Below the pieces are notes generated by a model. That model saw only the letters and a program-made list of their open reading frames with translations, did no database searches and was not told where the DNA came from. The position numbers and the translations under genes were made by a program. From contig NZ_BMXV01000002.1 in assembly GCF_014651935.1 (NCBI RefSeq), forward strand, positions 1 through 64,000: 64,000 nucleotides of DNA. Reading direction: 5' to 3'. This document shows positions 34,401 through 42,294 of this stretch, one piece after another (positions within the stretch are counted from its first letter, which is position 1; the number at the start of each line of letters is the position of its first letter). This stretch comes from Marinobacter zhanjiangensis (lineage in GTDB: Bacteria > Pseudomonadota > Gammaproteobacteria > Pseudomonadales > Oleiphilaceae).

Positions 34401-36752
34401 ACCTGTGTCGATCGGTTCGTTGATAAGACGCTGATCTTGAATGAAGGGGAAAAAGCTCAGGATCAGCGAAAGCTGGTTGGCTTTGCCTCTGGCGTTGGCT
34501 CGTATGGCGAACTCAACCTGACCCTGTCCACGGAAAGCAACACCACCGGAGAGTTGGCGCGAGGTGTCAGCCGACGGCTGGGCCAGATCTATCGCGAGTG
34601 GCCCGCCGAACAATGTGATACCGTTGCTCATACGCTCATGGACGAGGCGCAGTCCGTCACCGGACTTTCGCTCGTCAGTGCATTGGGGAACGAAGGGGTG
34701 ATGCGGGATGTCATCGGTTACGCCATGGCTAATCGCCTGTACCTGGACCGCTCTGCTTCCTTGGTGTCTGCCGCTTTGCCTTTGGACTCTTTTGTTCATT
34801 GGTTCGACGGTGCGTCCGACGGACTCAGACCGGACCTGCTGCTGCTTGAGGCCAGCGTACAGCAGGAAACGCTGGTGATCGATGCAACCGTCGTTGAATG
34901 CAAGGTCGGCCAAGAGTCTAATTATCATGTGGAAGAGTCGGTGGCCCAGGCGGCCGCCGGACTAACCCACCTAAGCAGTTTGTTCCTTCCCGTCAGGGCT
35001 GAGGCCCCGCCGGCTGCGTTTGATCGACGCTACTGGTGGGCGCAGCTTCATCGCGCACTCGTAGTGCGCAATGTCATGTCGATCAAACCGTCCGACAAGG
35101 AAATGGTCGAACATGCCCTTGAACAGATGGCGGAAGGTCACTTTGTTATAAATTGGCGCGCGGTCGGCGCGACTTTTTGGACCAACGATCAACGTTCGGC
35201 CGAGGACGGGCTCGAGTTGCGAAGAGCGCGTTCAGCGGGCTACTTGTCGTTGAACGGGCACAAAGAGGCGCTTGAGGTTTACCATGCGGCCATTGGCCAA
35301 AATGCGGCGCTCAACGCCCTGCTCAACGATAGGAATGACGTAAAGCATCAGATATGGCCTTTGACCGCAGTCCAGGTCGGAGACTTGCCTGACAGCCGCG
35401 AAGCGCCGGGTGACTCGACACCAGCCTTGGCCAACCCGCTGCAGCCTTCAGCTCCAAGTACGCATGATTATTCGCCAACGACGCCTCGAGAAGAGACTCA
35501 ACAACCGGTGGCAGAGATGCCGGTCACGAAAGCCTCTGAGCCCGCGGCCGAGCAAACGACAACGGGTATGCGTCCTCAAGAGACGTCACCAGCTGATCCC
35601 CCTAAAGATCCATCGTCGGGCGTTCCGGATCGCCTCTTGATCGGACAGGAGATAACCGCACACGGCGGGGAAGGCCAGCCTGTTTATTGGGAGTTTGGCC
35701 ACAAACAGCTGCCCAATAGACACTTGCTCGTCTTTGGCGGGTCAGGCAATGGTAAGACTTACGCAATTCAAGCGTTGCTGCTTGAAATGGCGAAGGCCAA
35801 GCAAAGCTCCCTGGTTATTGATTACACAGATGGATTTCTACCGCGGCAGCTTGAAAGCGAACTCTTGACCGTGGCTCAGCCCCAAAGCTATGCCGTGGCC
35901 GCGGGCACAAAATTGCCCTTGGATCCATTTAAACCGCAGTCTGATGAGATTGAGGGTATTGGGGCGATCATGGAAAAACCCTTCGACGTGGCAAAGCGCG
36001 TCGCAAGTATTTTTACCGCAGTTTACAGCTCCTTGGGCGAGCAGCAGAAAGCGAATTTGGTTGATAGTATCGAGCAGGGTGTGAAAACAGGCCACCTTAC
36101 ACTAGAAAGCCTTTTTGACCAGCTGAAGGATGATGAGGAGGACCTGCTGGCAAATAAAATCATGCCTCTGGCTCGCACGGAGCCTTTTGCCAGCGCCAGT
36201 GAGAGTGCCTGGCCGGAGATATTCGGGGATGCACAGAGCTTGGTGAAGATTCTCCAACTCGTCAGTATTCCTTCGGAAATCCAACGCCTCATCATCGAGT
36301 TTGTTCTTTGGGATCTTTGGGATTTCATGAAGCGCACGGGCTCAAAAGATCGTCCACTACCGGTTGTGCTTGACGAAGTTCAAAACCTTAACCACCGCAG
36401 CGGATCCCCCTTGGAGAAATACCTCAGGGAAGGTCGGAAGTTTGGTGCGTCAATGATCCTGGCCACCCAAACGTTGAGTAACTTCAGTAGTGATGAGCGA
36501 GATCGACTGTTCCAAGCGGCACACAAGCTGTTCTTCGGGCCTGCCTCAACGGAGCTAAGGACCTATGCCACGATTTTGAAGAATATGATTCCAAACAGCT
36601 CGGCTGAGGACTGGGCCACACAACTGTCCGCACTGAAAAAGGGTGAGTGCCTATCGGCCGGCTATGAACGGCGTCCAAATGGGGATCTGCGTGTAACGGT
36701 TCGCAAGGTGGCGGTGACCGCGCTGAGTGACAGATTGGGAGAGGTGTCGTGA
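31419..36752 (+). CDS. DptH-like protein: PD-(D/E)XK nuclease plus HerA/FtsK ATPase
   Basis: A 1777-aa protein. The first 1000 residues are largely alpha-helical without motifs that I know. A PD-(D/E)XK-type core is visible at D1139 (in RPDLLLLE) and E1160-C-K1162 (in VVECKVG), followed by a helix (EESVAQAAAGL). After a proline/threonine-rich linker (about 1320-1405) comes a HerA/FtsK-type ATPase with Walker A GGSGNGKT near 1440, Walker B LPVVLDEVQN near 1648 and a sensor/arginine-rich region (LATQTLSNFS) near 1685. Size and order match DptH. I infer that it cleaves or nicks DNA lacking phosphorothioate while translocating. Overlaps both neighbours by 4 bp. Confidence 0.75.
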   Translation: MKFYTQTVVDYVKEQVERELADITPGEPAELRVFTQSMPPQAIHAIFEQLLDYVASKNAKIEYHMKVAFGLNQHWLSSGLQTDSEEAIRLQNKGWVDTEDRLTHYRNLTASKGQDLLLVVLAGIDHATDRGGLADFNVVNETVLFRERLNSDYTDWAQRFLHEANLPDIDGGVVHKFNAFFEQLFKIRPRNLFQLSEFLEKNLLPKAINCNNASETLALAYENLPVWGIPPIFSPANPAKRLTLLDDAARLFKRDAYREASGRKKALQNIEQARKDLAVAPEVINHTPYDSTDDFLDTLETFVQQGTRESEKRLLHTDFAPVIKILKTKTKKTSNRRNTPTRLRGPAFSTLANAIFSTVEEFAKGCGTDWAPLHLKQIRVTIERFEFDTPKQGEDSSIAEEAYRGLIGGIDGFLSDFELELDSDPNDDDVEKKAVPLSVAFGRDERPVDIFSKGIKESRLTFRVTAEAEVSRLSVDRSFIWIIPPNHEERVRHSFAQFMLETLEKEPTLRLPVIHMGSALDELYFAIDDEEANRLLSTGMWEASVRDVLEGIPEEDLDTKTRDAFDQLSSAYRGFISALANEGYFAAIDKPLIDLVKSYSETVDLALKRDEDRCALGADLLRRLYQAFVCVPENLSPTNAFVPALVATGITPAIAETVQAREVFLRDGLGETLRTLLQKDAKAGKAAFDRLLGLVELRRPLYGLVFDASRTLTTNLRSFGLIHRLGEKPKRTPTLAAQAEMRSEDASSEEGLSAYLRITPESTMIQRTLKAFSKIHPYAADRLSIFAANVEDLRPIIAGIDSFVTEVTKEQSGATDVPFVVSVRLVGRGPSATRAQEVLLRWQERWNGREENRNRPCKLRIAYRPARTREEVQSLLESVNGAYDVGFLFDFLNDQCGGDSVVPTQPFEIDWAAGQVGKFPICEHPRLASSTDPNLRRGLVSNRRFKVAARHAEMTARLKNPDYPGSHHVIFNQVEYGNLEQKFTQEMHRCCRWVTCVDRFVDKTLILNEGEKAQDQRKLVGFASGVGSYGELNLTLSTESNTTGELARGVSRRLGQIYREWPAEQCDTVAHTLMDEAQSVTGLSLVSALGNEGVMRDVIGYAMANRLYLDRSASLVSAALPLDSFVHWFDGASDGLRPDLLLLEASVQQETLVIDATVVECKVGQESNYHVEESVAQAAAGLTHLSSLFLPVRAEAPPAAFDRRYWWAQLHRALVVRNVMSIKPSDKEMVEHALEQMAEGHFVINWRAVGATFWTNDQRSAEDGLELRRARSAGYLSLNGHKEALEVYHAAIGQNAALNALLNDRNDVKHQIWPLTAVQVGDLPDSREAPGDSTPALANPLQPSAPSTHDYSPTTPREETQQPVAEMPVTKASEPAAEQTTTGMRPQETSPADPPKDPSSGVPDRLLIGQEITAHGGEGQPVYWEFGHKQLPNRHLLVFGGSGNGKTYAIQALLLEMAKAKQSSLVIDYTDGFLPRQLESELLTVAQPQSYAVAAGTKLPLDPFKPQSDEIEGIGAIMEKPFDVAKRVASIFTAVYSSLGEQQKANLVDSIEQGVKTGHLTLESLFDQLKDDEEDLLANKIMPLARTEPFASASESAWPEIFGDAQSLVKILQLVSIPSEIQRLIIEFVLWDLWDFMKRTGSKDRPLPVVLDEVQNLNHRSGSPLEKYLREGRKFGASMILATQTLSNFSSDERDRLFQAAHKLFFGPASTELRTYATILKNMIPNSSAEDWATQLSALKKGECLSAGYERRPNGDLRVTVRKVAVTALSDRLGEVS

Positions 36753-37588
36753 ACGCTGCAAAAGAACGCTTGCCTCTTAGCTTCCATATGACGTTTCAGC
36801 CTGAGCGACACTATCTCAGTGCGTTGTTGACGTTTGCTCAAGGGAGTTTTGGCCCATTGAGTATCGACGCTATTTCGCAGCAAACGGGCATCCCAACCGG
36901 AAGCAGCTCTGGAAAGGTTCGGCCTCTTTTGCAGTACGCACGCGGCATGGGGTTGATTGAAACCACCAATAAGGCCGGCAAAGGCGTTCAGCTCCACATG
37001 ACGCCGCTCGGAAAGACTGTCATTGAAGAGGATGGCCACCTAATTGAAGAAACTACCCAATGGGCATTGCACTTGATGCTGTGCCGGGCTCGTGGTGGCG
37101 CAGAAGCGTGGCACGCTGTGTTTGTAGAGGTGGCGAAAGCGCTCGGACGGAATCTGGACGAAGCCCAGTTCGACGCCTATCTAGAAAACAAATATGGTAG
37201 TAGCCGAGATGCCGTTGGCCCGTTGGTGCGCAGCTATGCCGATCCTGCGGCGTTTGGCAAAGCTGCGGCTATTCAAAAAGAAGATGGACGTATTCAACTG
37301 CGCAAGATGCCGTTGCAGCCGGCATTTTTCGATATGCTTGGAGCGCTTTTGTTTTTGGTGTGGGACGCCGTTTGCCCTGAAGAAGGTCAAGTGTCCCTGC
37401 GTGAGCTTGAAAGTGAAAGCGGCTTGATCGCTGCCACTGGTTGGAACGATGAGGAACAGAGTGATTTCTTAGCCGTTGGCGAAAACGCCGGATTATTCCG
37501 CGTGGATCGGCAAACCGGGGCACCGATTCTCACCCGTCTTATGAATACGGATGATGTGTTAGAGGTTATGTATGACCGGCTTATCTAA
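36749..37588 (+). CDS. Second DUF4007 protein (SspB-like paralogue)
   Basis: A 279-aa protein starting at GTG, its codon overlapping the previous stop (GTGA). The pattern matches the DUF4007 layout seen in this island's SspB: FHMTFQPERHYL, then AISQQTGIPTGSSSGKVRPLLQYARGMGLI, an MTPLGKTVIEEDGHL segment and TQWALHLMLCRARGGAEAWHAVF. The similarity is judged by eye, not alignment. SspB is a nickase within SspABCD, so this paralogue may supply nicking or target recognition to the restriction arm. It is paired with an SspC-like ATPase whose start lies 17 bp inside its 3' end. Confidence 0.7.
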   Translation: MNAAKERLPLSFHMTFQPERHYLSALLTFAQGSFGPLSIDAISQQTGIPTGSSSGKVRPLLQYARGMGLIETTNKAGKGVQLHMTPLGKTVIEEDGHLIEETTQWALHLMLCRARGGAEAWHAVFVEVAKALGRNLDEAQFDAYLENKYGSSRDAVGPLVRSYADPAAFGKAAAIQKEDGRIQLRKMPLQPAFFDMLGALLFLVWDAVCPEEGQVSLRELESESGLIAATGWNDEEQSDFLAVGENAGLFRVDRQTGAPILTRLMNTDDVLEVMYDRLI

Positions 37589-40500
37589 TAATAACGACGG
37601 AATTCTTGTCCGAGATATCGTTCATTTTCGCGATGATTTGTTTTTCGAGGGTGCTGTCCAACTCCGCTGGGTAAAGGACAACCCGGAGCGAGCTGAGAGA
37701 GCCGCAACAAATTTCGTGTTTCATGGCCCACGGTATCACGCGGTTCATTCGAGTAGCGCTGCAGATGGCTATGTCCTGAAGGATACCGCTACGTTCGTTA
37801 CCAATCTCGTAGAAGAAATCGCGCAAGGAAGCGAAAAACAGGGAAACCCCTTTTCACTGGCCATTGCCGGTTATGGTTCCGGCAAGTCCCACCTTGCCGT
37901 GACCTTGGCCGAGTTGCTTTCCAACCCCACTGCACCTAATGCGACCGCCATTCGTGAGAGTGTGGCACGCGCGGATGACGAAGTTGGGCGGAAATTATCT
38001 GAGTCGCTGACTCAGTTAGATAAACCGGTTCTAGTGGTTCCGCTCGATGGCATGGCAAATTTCAATCTAGGCTCGGAAATTGCTCGCCAGATTATTTTGC
38101 AGTTGAGGGACGCAGGTTGTGACCTATCGGTCATCGAGGAATTATCGCCAAGGTTCAAAATCGCTGCGAATTTCGTGCTGCGCAACTTTTCTCTGCGCCA
38201 ATCCGATTTCGCAGATGCGCTGCAGGGTTTGGATGAAGCGACTATTATCGAGCAGCTCAATGAGCACGATGAACAAACGTACACAGCTGTTGACGGTATA
38301 TACGAAAGCGCGAACGGTGCCCATATTCCGGTCGAAGGAAATGAGTCGGTCCAAGACCTCATTGCTGCAGTTACTACCCAATTCTGCCACGCTGAGGGAC
38401 CCTTCAGTGGCTTGTTTATCTTATTCGACGAATTCGGGCGTTTTTTGGAGTATGCTGCAGAGCACCCCCATCTCGCAGGCGACTCGGCGCTCCAACAATT
38501 ATTTCAAGGTATACAAGACGCCAGCGGCCGGGCACGTTTCTTGGGCTTTATTCAGTACGACCTGAAAGCCTATGTTAGCCGTTTAGACCGCCGGGATCTA
38601 ATGCACCTGCAACGCTATATCACGCGCTTTGAGGCTGCGAAAAAATCCTATCTTTCCACCAATCTTGAAACCCTTTTTGCTCACTTAATCGAAAAAAAAC
38701 AAGCTGGCTTCGTCGAGCGGGATGTCCTTCAGCTCGAACATGTTGAAGCCGAACATGGTCTGTTATTGCAGGCCGTGCCCGAGGCCAGTCGCTTCCCGGT
38801 CTGGAAAGAGTTCGATAAATTCAAGCAAGTCATCGCCTTGGGGTGCTGGCCGTTACATCCCTTCGCGGTTTGGTTTTTGACCCGACAGCAGGATGTGGTT
38901 CAGTCGCGCTCAGCCCTAAATATTGCGAAAGAGGCCATCGAGAGGCTCGGAGAGCAACCGATCACCTCGGCTAACGGAGTACCTACAACGATATCGGCTG
39001 CGGACCTGCTGCTAAACGGGATGCTGCCCGAATTCGTGGCGGCAGAGCAGGCTCGTGGGGGGAGCGTCGCAGAGACACTGCAGGGAATTCTGGAAGAACG
39101 TAAAGCGCTGCTTAGTCATCCTGACCGAAAAGTGTTAGCCGCTTCCGCCGTTGGCCTGAAGCTTGGTGTGCGTCTCCCAAGTAGAGAGTTGTACAACTAC
39201 TTCTTGCGTCTCACTGCGGGGGTTAACGAAACGGTATTAGATGAGACATTAGCCAATCTGACCGAAGACCTGGGCGTCTTGGAGTGGAACCCAGATTTCG
39301 GGCAGTACGAGCTGGTGCAGGATGCGGCCACACGTGGCCAATTTATGCGCCTCATGCGAAGCCGCTGCAGTGACCCCAATATTGGTGATGCTGGGAACCT
39401 GTTTGTTAATTTTGGCCGAATTCTCTGCAACCTTTCTTACGTTGATACCAGTTTTGCAAACGAAAATTTAATCACCACGCAGGACTGGAAGTTCGATCCT
39501 CTGTTTGCATCATCTAAGTCTGTCACTGAAACAATTGCAAATGCCTTCAGAGATTGGTCGCGTGCCGTCGATGTAAATGAGGCTAAAGGCCGTATCATTT
39601 ACACCTTTGTGTCCTCTGATGAGTCGCTGGAGGAGCTCCGTGAAGCAGTGGCTGGCATATTCAGTAATGAGCTGGAGCGAAAGGGGGTTACGCAGGCGCC
39701 CATATGGGTTGTCTATCTTCCTGATTCTAAAGATCGTTTAGCAGAAACTCTAAAGCGCTATTGGGTATTGGAACGTGGCTTATCGGTTGAGGATAGGGAG
39801 CGATACCGTCGATTCGTGGTTGCAGAGCTGTCTCGTGCTCAAAGTGTTGCGCAGGAAGTGACTGCGGCCTCTTTGTCAGAAGGACATCGCCAAGTCGCAG
39901 GAATCGGTGAAGGCAATGCAAGGCGATTAACAAAAGCTGGGCAAGAGATCTTCGCAGCTTGTTACCCGAGCGTCATTCCCTTCCCGTTCGACGGCTTCGC
40001 GACGGCGTCAGGCGCTGGCAGTCAGGCCAAGAAAGACGTTTTGGAGTTGGTTCGCGCACTGGTAAAAGGCGAACTGAACGACGAATGGATTCAGTCGCGC
40101 CCTTCAAGACTCCGTAACCGTGCAGCCCACGTGCTCGCGAATGCTTGGAGCATTTTGGACCAGAGCGGCAACGTTTCGAGCGTTCCGGCACATCCAAAAG
40201 TCAAAGCGGTTCTGGAGCAGATGGATGCGTGGCATAAGGATGATCCAGAGCGCTCTTTAGAGCAGACCCGACAAACACTGTTTTCGCCGCCGTTTGGCTT
40301 GAACGTCGCATCCGCTGGCCTGTTATTGGGGCTATTTTTGGGGCGCCGGGTCCCTCGTTGGCGGATCTCGGTTGCCGGGCAGACCTACGACGTGTCTTCC
40401 TGGCTGGGCCATGCGCTAAAGATCTCAGACTTTGATGCGAAGGCTCTGGCGCAGTCGACCGTTCAAGCAATCAGTGAAGGTGCGCTTGAGCGCTGGCAGA

Positions 40501-42074
40501 GCTTGATCGATCGCTGGCAGAGTGTGCCTCGGCACCGACAACGCCTCGAGTTTTATCGGCAGGCCAAATTAATGGAGAAAGAGGACCCCGTGCCAGACGA
40601 GCTTCTCTACAAATTTGAAAAGCTCGTTGATGAGGCTCGCGAATCTCAAACGCAGTTATCCGCGTTTGAGCGTCGCTCGGAAGAAATCCAGCGGGAGCTT
40701 GAACGACGGTTACAGAAAGAAAACTCAATTGGAGGCCTATCGGTTTGCGATCGAGTTCTCGGCTTCCATGAACTTGTGAACAACGGCGAATGGGAAGAGT
40801 CCCACATCGAAGAAGTCGAGAGTTTATTGCAGGTTGTTCAACAGTGGGTAGCCCAGGAGGGCGCCCGCTGGATTGAACGATCGGTGTGTCGCTCGCCCCA
40901 ACAGGTGGCTGACTTCCGGAAGCAAATGGAGAAGGCCGAAACCACCCTTAAAAAGTTGGAACTGCCGAAACTGGCCGCTGCTGTTGAACAGCAGAAGACC
41001 CACTCCATCGCCCATGTGGAAGAGCGCTTTAAGTACCAAAGTGCCTTGACCGAAGCGAAGCAATTGGTCGAGGTTACCTCCATATCGTCGCAATCTACCA
41101 TTCTCGAATTAGAAAACTACCGAGGCAAAGCGAAGCGGTTCATCGACGTCCTCGAGGAAGGCAGCCGGATCCTTAAAGATCCTGAACTCGAGGACCTTAC
41201 AGACCGTCTCAAAAGCCTCGACGCGGAGGCTTCAGAGATGGTGAGTGAGCACCGAAGAACACTGGCGCAACTGTACGAAGCATATATTCATTCTCTGGAT
41301 TCAGCTTACCAGCTTCGGTCCCAAGTGCAGCGCCTGCGCGATGTGTTCGCAGAACAACGAGACTACGGTGACATCGAAGATGCGCGCCGGCAGCTGGATA
41401 AGGTCTGTGCGGATTTCGAGGCGTGGACTGAGATTCCAGGGGGGCCTGAGGAGATCGAGGCGACGTTGGCCCGGGCAATTACCGAACGTTGTGACGAGCT
41501 AGAGCGCTGGTGCGAGCAAGAAGAAGTTGAACCGCTCTGGAGCTTTCAAGAGATCTACGATAGCTTTGCATGTGAACGTGTTGCCGCCGTGCGGGAGAGA
41601 GCGGCACTTTGGGTTCGAAGCTCTATCCCTTATGAGGAAGACATTCGGATGCTTCCTATGGACGAAGCTCAGCAGAAGCTCAGGGTCTTGGAAAAAGAGC
41701 CGCCCTCTTATCTGGGTCAGCCAGAGCTCGATGCCGTTAACGCTGCCCGCCAATCCATATCAAACCGGATTGTCAAACTGCAACAGATTAGAGCGCGAGA
41801 GGAGGCAGAAATATGGTTGAAACAGTTTGCGGATCTTCAACGTGAGGCGACTCAGCTTCCTCGTTCGGAATGCGAGAAACAGCTGCGCGAACTGAGAGCG
41901 GCTCCGGAAGGCTTGTTACCGGAAGAGAAGGAAACGTTGGGGAGGTTGATTTCCCTTGTAGAGGCACGTCTCGATGAGCTCGATCTGACGGACATTTTGG
42001 CTCGGATTAAGCGAATGAAACCTGATGTATTACGAGATTTGATGAGGCACGTTAGTGAATATCTAGGGCGTTGA
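37572..42074 (+). CDS. Large SspC-like P-loop ATPase with C-terminal coiled coil
   Basis: A 1500-aa ATPase. Walker A is GYGSGKSH near residue 99 and Walker B LFILFDEFGRFLEY near residue 282, followed by LGFIQYDLKAYVSRLDRRD and WPLHPFAVWFL. The same order (Walker A, DExGxFLE, a YxxRLxRD segment, WPLHP) occurs in this island's SspC, so the two are paralogues. From about residue 1000 to 1470 the sequence is heptad-rich coiled coil, longer than in SspC. BrxC/PglY-type ATPases share this plan. It closes the five-gene operon. Probable role: ATP-driven loading or remodelling of the restriction complex on DNA; inference. Confidence 0.7.
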   Translation: MTGLSNNNDGILVRDIVHFRDDLFFEGAVQLRWVKDNPERAERAATNFVFHGPRYHAVHSSSAADGYVLKDTATFVTNLVEEIAQGSEKQGNPFSLAIAGYGSGKSHLAVTLAELLSNPTAPNATAIRESVARADDEVGRKLSESLTQLDKPVLVVPLDGMANFNLGSEIARQIILQLRDAGCDLSVIEELSPRFKIAANFVLRNFSLRQSDFADALQGLDEATIIEQLNEHDEQTYTAVDGIYESANGAHIPVEGNESVQDLIAAVTTQFCHAEGPFSGLFILFDEFGRFLEYAAEHPHLAGDSALQQLFQGIQDASGRARFLGFIQYDLKAYVSRLDRRDLMHLQRYITRFEAAKKSYLSTNLETLFAHLIEKKQAGFVERDVLQLEHVEAEHGLLLQAVPEASRFPVWKEFDKFKQVIALGCWPLHPFAVWFLTRQQDVVQSRSALNIAKEAIERLGEQPITSANGVPTTISAADLLLNGMLPEFVAAEQARGGSVAETLQGILEERKALLSHPDRKVLAASAVGLKLGVRLPSRELYNYFLRLTAGVNETVLDETLANLTEDLGVLEWNPDFGQYELVQDAATRGQFMRLMRSRCSDPNIGDAGNLFVNFGRILCNLSYVDTSFANENLITTQDWKFDPLFASSKSVTETIANAFRDWSRAVDVNEAKGRIIYTFVSSDESLEELREAVAGIFSNELERKGVTQAPIWVVYLPDSKDRLAETLKRYWVLERGLSVEDRERYRRFVVAELSRAQSVAQEVTAASLSEGHRQVAGIGEGNARRLTKAGQEIFAACYPSVIPFPFDGFATASGAGSQAKKDVLELVRALVKGELNDEWIQSRPSRLRNRAAHVLANAWSILDQSGNVSSVPAHPKVKAVLEQMDAWHKDDPERSLEQTRQTLFSPPFGLNVASAGLLLGLFLGRRVPRWRISVAGQTYDVSSWLGHALKISDFDAKALAQSTVQAISEGALERWQSLIDRWQSVPRHRQRLEFYRQAKLMEKEDPVPDELLYKFEKLVDEARESQTQLSAFERRSEEIQRELERRLQKENSIGGLSVCDRVLGFHELVNNGEWEESHIEEVESLLQVVQQWVAQEGARWIERSVCRSPQQVADFRKQMEKAETTLKKLELPKLAAAVEQQKTHSIAHVEERFKYQSALTEAKQLVEVTSISSQSTILELENYRGKAKRFIDVLEEGSRILKDPELEDLTDRLKSLDAEASEMVSEHRRTLAQLYEAYIHSLDSAYQLRSQVQRLRDVFAEQRDYGDIEDARRQLDKVCADFEAWTEIPGGPEEIEATLARAITERCDELERWCEQEEVEPLWSFQEIYDSFACERVAAVRERAALWVRSSIPYEEDIRMLPMDEAQQKLRVLEKEPPSYLGQPELDAVNAARQSISNRIVKLQQIRAREEAEIWLKQFADLQREATQLPRSECEKQLRELRAAPEGLLPEEKETLGRLISLVEARLDELDLTDILARIKRMKPDVLRDLMRHVSEYLGR

Positions 42075-42088
42075 AAGGAGTCAGCGAA

Positions 42089-42241
42089 TTGTCACCGAGA
42101 CCATTGAGTCAAATCTTTACTAACGGCAATGCGCTTCCCGAGAAGGGGGGGGGGGTAAATGAACGGGGTATCGACAATCTTGGGGCCTTGCGCCAGCGGG
42201 GCGGGCTAAAGAATTTTGGAATGGTCTCATTGTACTATTGA
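42089..42241 (+). CDS. Possible 50-aa ORF with poly-G tract
   Basis: A TTG-start frame 14 bp after the operon's last stop, with AAAGGAG 8 bases upstream. It encodes 50 residues (beginning SPRPLSQIF after the start) and contains an 11-G tract coding for glycines. Change of one G either way hits a stop codon directly after the tract. No homology is recognised. It may be a small protein, the truncated 5' end of a lost sixth gene, or chance. The good ribosome site is the only positive evidence. Confidence 0.3.
   Translation: MSPRPLSQIFTNGNALPEKGGGVNERGIDNLGALRQRGGLKNFGMVSLYY
42145..42155 (+). repeat. Homopolymeric G11 tract
   Basis: Eleven consecutive G, in the gap between the five-gene operon and sspE. 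Such tracts are prone to slipped-strand length change. Here it sits within the possible small ORF rather than in a long gene. It could also alter a leader or promoter of sspE. Confidence 0.9.
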
Positions 42242-42294
42242 ATTTTTGTTCGGCTGGTATTTAAAAGTAAAATTCAAAATATTAAGGGTAGCTT

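Noticed and set aside
25811..42074. Type 2 BREX (PglW/PglY) system
   Set aside because: The NERD-kinase and the large P-loop ATPase resemble PglW and PglY, but no PglX methyltransferase, PglZ phosphatase, BrxL or Lon-type protease is present, and the neighbours are PT genes.
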